A DNA stretch of 34,664 nucleotides, from NCBI GenBank assembly GCA_023667845.1, contig JAMPIU010000081.1:1-34664 (forward strand), given 5' to 3'. Below the pieces are notes generated by a model. The model had not been told where the DNA came from. It did not search any database and saw nothing but the letters and a program-made list of their open reading frames with translations. The position numbers and the translations under genes are program-made. This document shows, in pieces, positions 31,545-34,664 of the stretch; the first letter of the stretch is position 1, and each line of letters starts with the position of its first letter. The DNA comes from Dehalobacter sp. GTDB taxonomy: Bacteria; Bacillota; Desulfitobacteriia; Desulfitobacteriales; Syntrophobotulaceae.

Positions 31545-32702
31545 TTATTGAACATCCACGCGTGCAGCAAATACTTTTTGGCCCTCCACAAACTTCAGGA
31601 TGGCAGCGCTTTTCTCAGGATTATGGGTTGCGGGATTCACGGTGATTGTACCGGTGATTCCTTGAAAATCTGTCAGGTTTTCGAGGGCTTCTCTGATCTT
31701 TTCCGTATCTATGCTGTTCGCCTGCTCAATGGCTGTGATGATCATGTTCGCAGCGTCGTAGCCAAGTGCGGCAAACATATCAGCATCCTGACCGTATTCC
31801 TTTTTGTAAGCAGCTGCAAAGTCTGCTAGGCCCGGATCATCCAAAGCGACCTGGTCCACATAATAAGCACTGTTCAGTGCGGTTTTGCCGGCAATGTCAG
31901 TAATCGGCCCTGTTCCCCAGCCATCACCGCCAAGGAAGACTGTGTCAAATTTCATTTCACGGGCCTGCTTCATAATCACCCCGGCTTGATTGGCCCATCC
32001 GGGGATAAAGATCACATCAGGATTTTGAGTTTTGATTTCTGCAAGCATGACCCGAAAATCCGTATCCTGGCCGGAAGTGTATTCTTTAGAAATAATAATT
32101 TGTTTGCCCGCTTTTTCAAAAGTATCCTGAAAACCTGCTGCCAAACTCTTGGCAAAGGTGCCGTTCTGATCGATCATCAGCGCAGCTTTGGACGCATTCA
32201 GTGTGTTCAGCGCATAGGAAGCAGCGATTCTTCCCTGGAAAGCGTTGATAAAGCAGCTCCGGAACACCCATTTGTTCAACCCGGCATCGCCGACGGTAAT
32301 GCTTTCGTCTGTGCCGGTCGGCGTAATCAGCAGCACATTGTTGGCGGACACAACAGGGATTGCTGCAAGCGTATCCGCATTCGTCATCGGACCAAGGATC
32401 GCAATGACTTTATCCTGTGTAACCAGTTTGGTGGCCGCTGCGGTTGATTCGGCAGCATTGGACTGATTGTCCGTACTGATGTATTCAATTTGGCGTTTAA
32501 GTACGCCGCCTTTTTCATTTGCTTCTTTAATGGCAAGCTTAGCTCCGTTTTCACCGTTGATTCCAAACGCGGCTATTTCTCCGGTCAACTCAAAATTACC
32601 GCCAATTTTTATAGTCGCAGTTTGTTGAGCATTGCAGCCGGATACAAGCATCAGACATAGTCCTGTAATCAAGGTGGCAGAACAGATTTGTTTAAATTTC
32701 AT
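31545..32702 (-). CDS. LivJ-like ABC transporter substrate-binding lipoprotein (orphan)
   Basis: This 385-residue lipoprotein has a signal peptide with lipobox VSGC. It is a type I periplasmic-binding fold of the branched-chain amino acid/amide class: IKIGGNFELTGEIAAFGINGENGAKLAIKEAN, ILGPMTNADTLAAIPVV, LLITPTGTDES, DVIFIPGW, ALGYDAANMIITAIE and FQGITGTITV near the end. AGGAGGA (32711-32717) lies 8 bases before the ATG. No permease or ATPase genes (livHMGF) are adjacent, so it either serves a transporter encoded elsewhere or has a sensing role. The ligand is unknown. Confidence 0.92.
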   Translation of the reverse strand: MKFKQICSATLITGLCLMLVSGCNAQQTATIKIGGNFELTGEIAAFGINGENGAKLAIKEANEKGGVLKRQIEYISTDNQSNAAESTAAATKLVTQDKVIAILGPMTNADTLAAIPVVSANNVLLITPTGTDESITVGDAGLNKWVFRSCFINAFQGRIAASYALNTLNASKAALMIDQNGTFAKSLAAGFQDTFEKAGKQIIISKEYTSGQDTDFRVMLAEIKTQNPDVIFIPGWANQAGVIMKQAREMKFDTVFLGGDGWGTGPITDIAGKTALNSAYYVDQVALDDPGLADFAAAYKKEYGQDADMFAALGYDAANMIITAIEQANSIDTEKIREALENLTDFQGITGTITVNPATHNPEKSAAILKFVEGQKVFAARVDVQ

Positions 32703-32735
32703 TCTTCTGATCCTCCTACGTTTCCAACCATTTTA

Positions 32736-32764
32736 ATCGTATAGTTTATCGGGGAAAGTGTCAA
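32736..32764 (-). promoter_or_regulatory. Promoter of the substrate-binding lipoprotein gene
   Basis: On the minus strand a perfect TTGACA (32759-32764), a 17-base spacer and TACGAT (32736-32741) lie about 34 bases before the start codon. Confidence 0.75.
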
Positions 32765-32838
32765 TAAGAGAATCGTTTTAACAATTAAGTTTGCTTTTTA
32801 CGATGTTCCTCAGAACACAAGCAAAATTTTTTAAGCTA

Positions 32839-33519
32839 TTACTTTGCCGAGCAGTTTTTTTGTTTCTTCCATTGTCCAATAAGCAAAACTCCGGCAGTAA
32901 CCAAAGTAATCAAACTATATTTAAGTACCGGATCGCTTACAAAGTTTGCAAGCAAAGGCTCACTGGTAATCATTTTTCCTGCAGTAAAAGCAATGATGGC
33001 TGCACCCAGACTAATAATAAACGGAAAACGGTCCATTAGCTTAATAATTAACTTGCTGCCGAATACCATAATGGGTATGCTGATCATTAAGCCAAGTACG
33101 ACCATGATATAGCTTCCATGAGAAGCTCCAGCAATTGCCAAGACATTGTCGATACCCATGACTGCGTCGGCAATGATAATTGTACAAACAGCCGAAAGTA
33201 AAGTATCCTGACATTTTACTTTGTCGTGGTCTTTCTGTTTGGACAACAGTTTAAAGGCGATAAATATTAGAAGGATGCCTCCGCCTAGCATCAGACCTTT
33301 GATTTGAAGAAGCCATACAATGGCAATTGTAGCCAGGATCCTGATAATGACAGCCCCCCCGGTTCCCAAAAAGATCGCTTTATTTTGAAGGTTTTTGGGT
33401 AAATTGCGACAGGCAAGCCCAATGACAATCGCATTGTCTCCGGCTAGAACAAGGTCAATCATCACAATAGATAATAGGCTTGTTAAGAACTGAGTAATAG
33501 ATAAACCTAGTATTTCCAC
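32839..33519 (-). CDS. TerC-family integral membrane protein (probable manganese exporter)
   Basis: This 226-residue membrane protein of the TerC/YjbE/YkoY family starts MEILGLSITQFLTSLLSIVMIDLVLAGDNAIVIGLA and has the second repeat IIIADAVMGIDNVLAIAGAS. The paired acidic motifs (DLVLAGDNA and DAVMGIDNV) are the proposed metal site. Family members under yybP-ykoY riboswitches export Mn2+ or help metallate secreted proteins. The start is GTG 33519, with AAAGGTG 10-16 bases upstream. The leader carries a promoter, aptamer and terminator for Mn-dependent control, which strongly supports a manganese role. Confidence 0.9.
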   Translation of the reverse strand: MEILGLSITQFLTSLLSIVMIDLVLAGDNAIVIGLACRNLPKNLQNKAIFLGTGGAVIIRILATIAIVWLLQIKGLMLGGGILLIFIAFKLLSKQKDHDKVKCQDTLLSAVCTIIIADAVMGIDNVLAIAGASHGSYIMVVLGLMISIPIMVFGSKLIIKLMDRFPFIISLGAAIIAFTAGKMITSEPLLANFVSDPVLKYSLITLVTAGVLLIGQWKKQKNCSAK

Positions 33520-33590
33520 TTATCTCACACCTTTCAATTAAGTTTATTTAATTTCATTAAAATCACGGAGACCAATTTCGTTAACCTTAA

Positions 33591-33630
33591 AAGCAAAATA
33601 AAAAGAGACTTTAACCAAAGTTAAAGTCTC
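33591..33630 (-). terminator. Riboswitch-controlled intrinsic terminator upstream of terC
   Basis: On the minus strand GAGACTTTAAC (33620-33630) and its exact complement (33605-33615) form an 11-bp stem with a 4-base loop, followed by a run of U with few interruptions (33591-33604). Its 5' arm is also the 3' strand of the aptamer. Confidence 0.88.
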
Positions 33631-33711
33631 GCTAACAACCAAGTTGCCTCAGGACCGGGACATCATCTGTCCGTAATGACGGCCTTGAGTATTAAGCTAC
33701 TCCCTGTAACA
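33620..33711 (-). ncRNA. yybP-ykoY manganese riboswitch aptamer
   Basis: The minus-strand RNA begins near GTTACAGGGAGTAGC (rc of 33696-33710) and ends TTAGCGAGACTTTAAC (33620-33635). These are the two conserved loops of the yybP-ykoY class: GGGAGUAGC near the 5' end and UAGCGAGACYUU at the 3' end. Terminal GUUA/UAAC bases pair as P1. The gene controlled is a TerC-family protein, a classic partner. Because the 3' strand is shared with the terminator, Mn2+ binding should favour read-through (an ON switch). Confidence 0.85.
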
Positions 33712-33716
33712 AAGCT

Positions 33717-33745
33717 ATTATAGCAAAGCTACTTGAAATCGGCAA
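33717..33745 (-). promoter_or_regulatory. Promoter of the riboswitch-terC transcript
   Basis: On the minus strand TTGCCG (33740-33745), a 17-base spacer and a perfect TATAAT (33717-33722) place the transcript start at about 33710, exactly at the beginning of the aptamer. It overlaps the last codons of the preceding small gene. Confidence 0.75.
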
Positions 33746-33986
33746 GAATATTTTGATTGTCTCTTAGGCGTTTCAGATAAGCCCGAGCTTCATTTTCTGT
33801 CAAGAATACTTCAACCCGGTCGTCCCCGATTTCAGCATCATCCCAGGTAAGAAATCTATCCGGCGAAAGCTTGGTGATATTCCAGCAAGTACCAGTATCG
33901 TTGTCTTTAAAGACAGTCGTTGTACTTGTAAGCATATGGCCATAATCATCGAAGCCAAATGTTCTTGCAAAGGTGTCCTTCGTCAT
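33729..33986 (-). CDS. Hypothetical small acidic protein, 85 aa
   Basis: The ATG at 33986 follows AAGGAG (33994-33999) at 7 bases, so the gene is well supported although no family is recognised. The protein is soluble and acidic, with FGFDDYGHMLTSTTTVFKDNDTGTCWNITKLSPD and the end segment VFLTENEARAYLKRLRDNQNIL, which looks like a short alpha/beta domain. It lies 26 bases downstream of the Crp/Fnr gene and is probably co-transcribed. The terC promoter is embedded in its 3' end. Confidence 0.75.
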   Translation of the reverse strand: MTKDTFARTFGFDDYGHMLTSTTTVFKDNDTGTCWNITKLSPDRFLTWDDAEIGDDRVEVFLTENEARAYLKRLRDNQNILADFK

Positions 33987-34012
33987 CACAACACTCCTTC
34001 AGGTCAACAACT

Positions 34013-34664
34013 TCATTCGCTGAATTTTTTTAAAACTTCATAATCTTTTATTTTAACCGCTGTACTGTGGAAATCAATCATCCCTTCGTCTCGCATTTTA
34101 CAGAGTTCACGGGAAAGGGAAGGGCGGGATACGTTGATGAAATCGGCCAAATCATTTCGGTTGAGGTTTAACTGAAATGTATGATGGCCTGCCTTCTCAT
34201 ATTCATCGAGTAAGTAGGCGCTGATCTTGCCCCGGAGACTCTTGATTGAAAGGTATTCTACCTTTTTATTAAGCATTAATGCCCTGTTCGATAAGACTTT
34301 CAGCATATTCATGATCAATTTCTTATGGCTGATGCATACTTTCTCACAGCAGCCGACAATTTTGTCCTGAGGAAAAAACATCACCGCACAGTTCGATTGG
34401 GCGATGACTGTGACCGGCCAGGACTTTGTACCGGAATAGGCGGCCATTTCTCCGAACATTTCTCCGGGGCCGAGAACACTGATTAAAACCCTGTTCCCGG
34501 AAACCGTCTCTTTGGTGGAGGAAACATTCCCGCTCAAAACTATACCGATTTTGGAGAGCGTTTCACCAGCTAAGGTCAGGCATTCATTCTTTTTATAATC
34601 ATAGATCTTTATATCCATACAATGAAGAATACCTAGAATTTCGCTGGGTTCGATCCCGTCAAAC
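34013..34664 (-). CDS. Crp/Fnr-family transcriptional regulator (5' end beyond window)
   Basis: The reading frame does not begin at the internal ATG 34618. It stays open to the window edge, and the extra residues (FDGIEPSEILGILHC) match the usual start of Crp/Fnr proteins, so the N-terminus is cut off by the window. The visible part holds a cyclic-nucleotide-binding-like beta-roll (LGPGEMFGEMAAYSGTKSWPVTVIAQ), the dimer helix and a C-terminal helix-turn-helix (NRNDLADFINVSRPSLSRELCKM). No Fnr-type N-terminal cysteine cluster is visible in the part seen. Ligand and targets are unknown; the downstream small gene is probably in the same operon. Confidence 0.9.
   Translation of the reverse strand, partial: FDGIEPSEILGILHCMDIKIYDYKKNECLTLAGETLSKIGIVLSGNVSSTKETVSGNRVLISVLGPGEMFGEMAAYSGTKSWPVTVIAQSNCAVMFFPQDKIVGCCEKVCISHKKLIMNMLKVLSNRALMLNKKVEYLSIKSLRGKISAYLLDEYEKAGHHTFQLNLNRNDLADFINVSRPSLSRELCKMRDEGMIDFHSTAVKIKDYEVLKKFSE

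Noticed and set aside
34013..34618. Complete Crp/Fnr gene starting at ATG 34618
   Set aside because: The frame remains open upstream to the window edge with family-typical residues, so the gene is truncated by the window rather than starting there.

Overview
The window looks like a chromosomal segment of an anaerobic, probably spore-forming low-to-mid GC Firmicute. Clostridia of the Peptococcaceae type (Desulfitobacterium/Dehalobacter/Desulfosporosinus) are my best guess. The reasons are strong AGGAGG-type ribosome binding sites, many two-component systems, a tiny-membrane-protein pair of the kind common in spore formers, ECF cobalt/nickel uptake, molybdate uptake, and a Crp/Fnr regulator. 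This is inference from content; no rRNA or phylogenetic marker is present. I saw no tRNA, rRNA, CRISPR array or intact transposase.

Layout. 1-1.1 kb: a MarR repressor and the start of an ABC exporter (minus strand). 1.3-4.6 kb: a UBA-like/DUF4342 membrane protein, an OmpR-type response regulator and histidine kinase, and two tiny glycine/cysteine-rich membrane peptides. 4.9-13.5 kb: an apparent operon of an Sfp-type phosphopantetheinyl transferase, a single-module nonribosomal peptide synthetase (C-A-PCP-reductase), a multi-pass sensor kinase and a REC/HD-GYP c-di-GMP phosphodiesterase. The last three genes overlap end to start. 13.7-19 kb: a GT2-GtrA glycosyltransferase, an ECF metal transporter (CbiM-PDGLE, CbiQ, CbiO) and a membrane HtrA protease. 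19.2-25.5 kb: an aminotransferase (minus), a GGDEF diguanylate cyclase, and a four-gene operon (response regulator, kinase, lipoprotein, DegV). 25.5-25.9 kb: a 237-bp inverted-repeat element and a second hairpin. 25.9-29.7 kb: a molybdate-type regulator divergent from modA and modBC. 29.8-34.7 kb, all minus: DEAD-box helicase, orphan LivJ-like lipoprotein, TerC membrane protein behind a yybP-ykoY manganese riboswitch, a small hypothetical gene, and a Crp/Fnr regulator cut by the window end.

Two things stand out. First, the glycosyltransferase, htrA and response-regulator/kinase promoters share one architecture: four 11-bp TTCAC-like direct repeats in exact register, a 4-bp gap, then a TAnAAT -10 box. 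This points to one envelope-stress-type regulon, probably autoregulated by the response regulator at 21.9 kb. Second, the NRPS operon couples synthesis of a probable acyl-aminoaldehyde (or alcohol) to a membrane sensor kinase and a c-di-GMP phosphodiesterase. This could be a self-made signal linked to second-messenger output.
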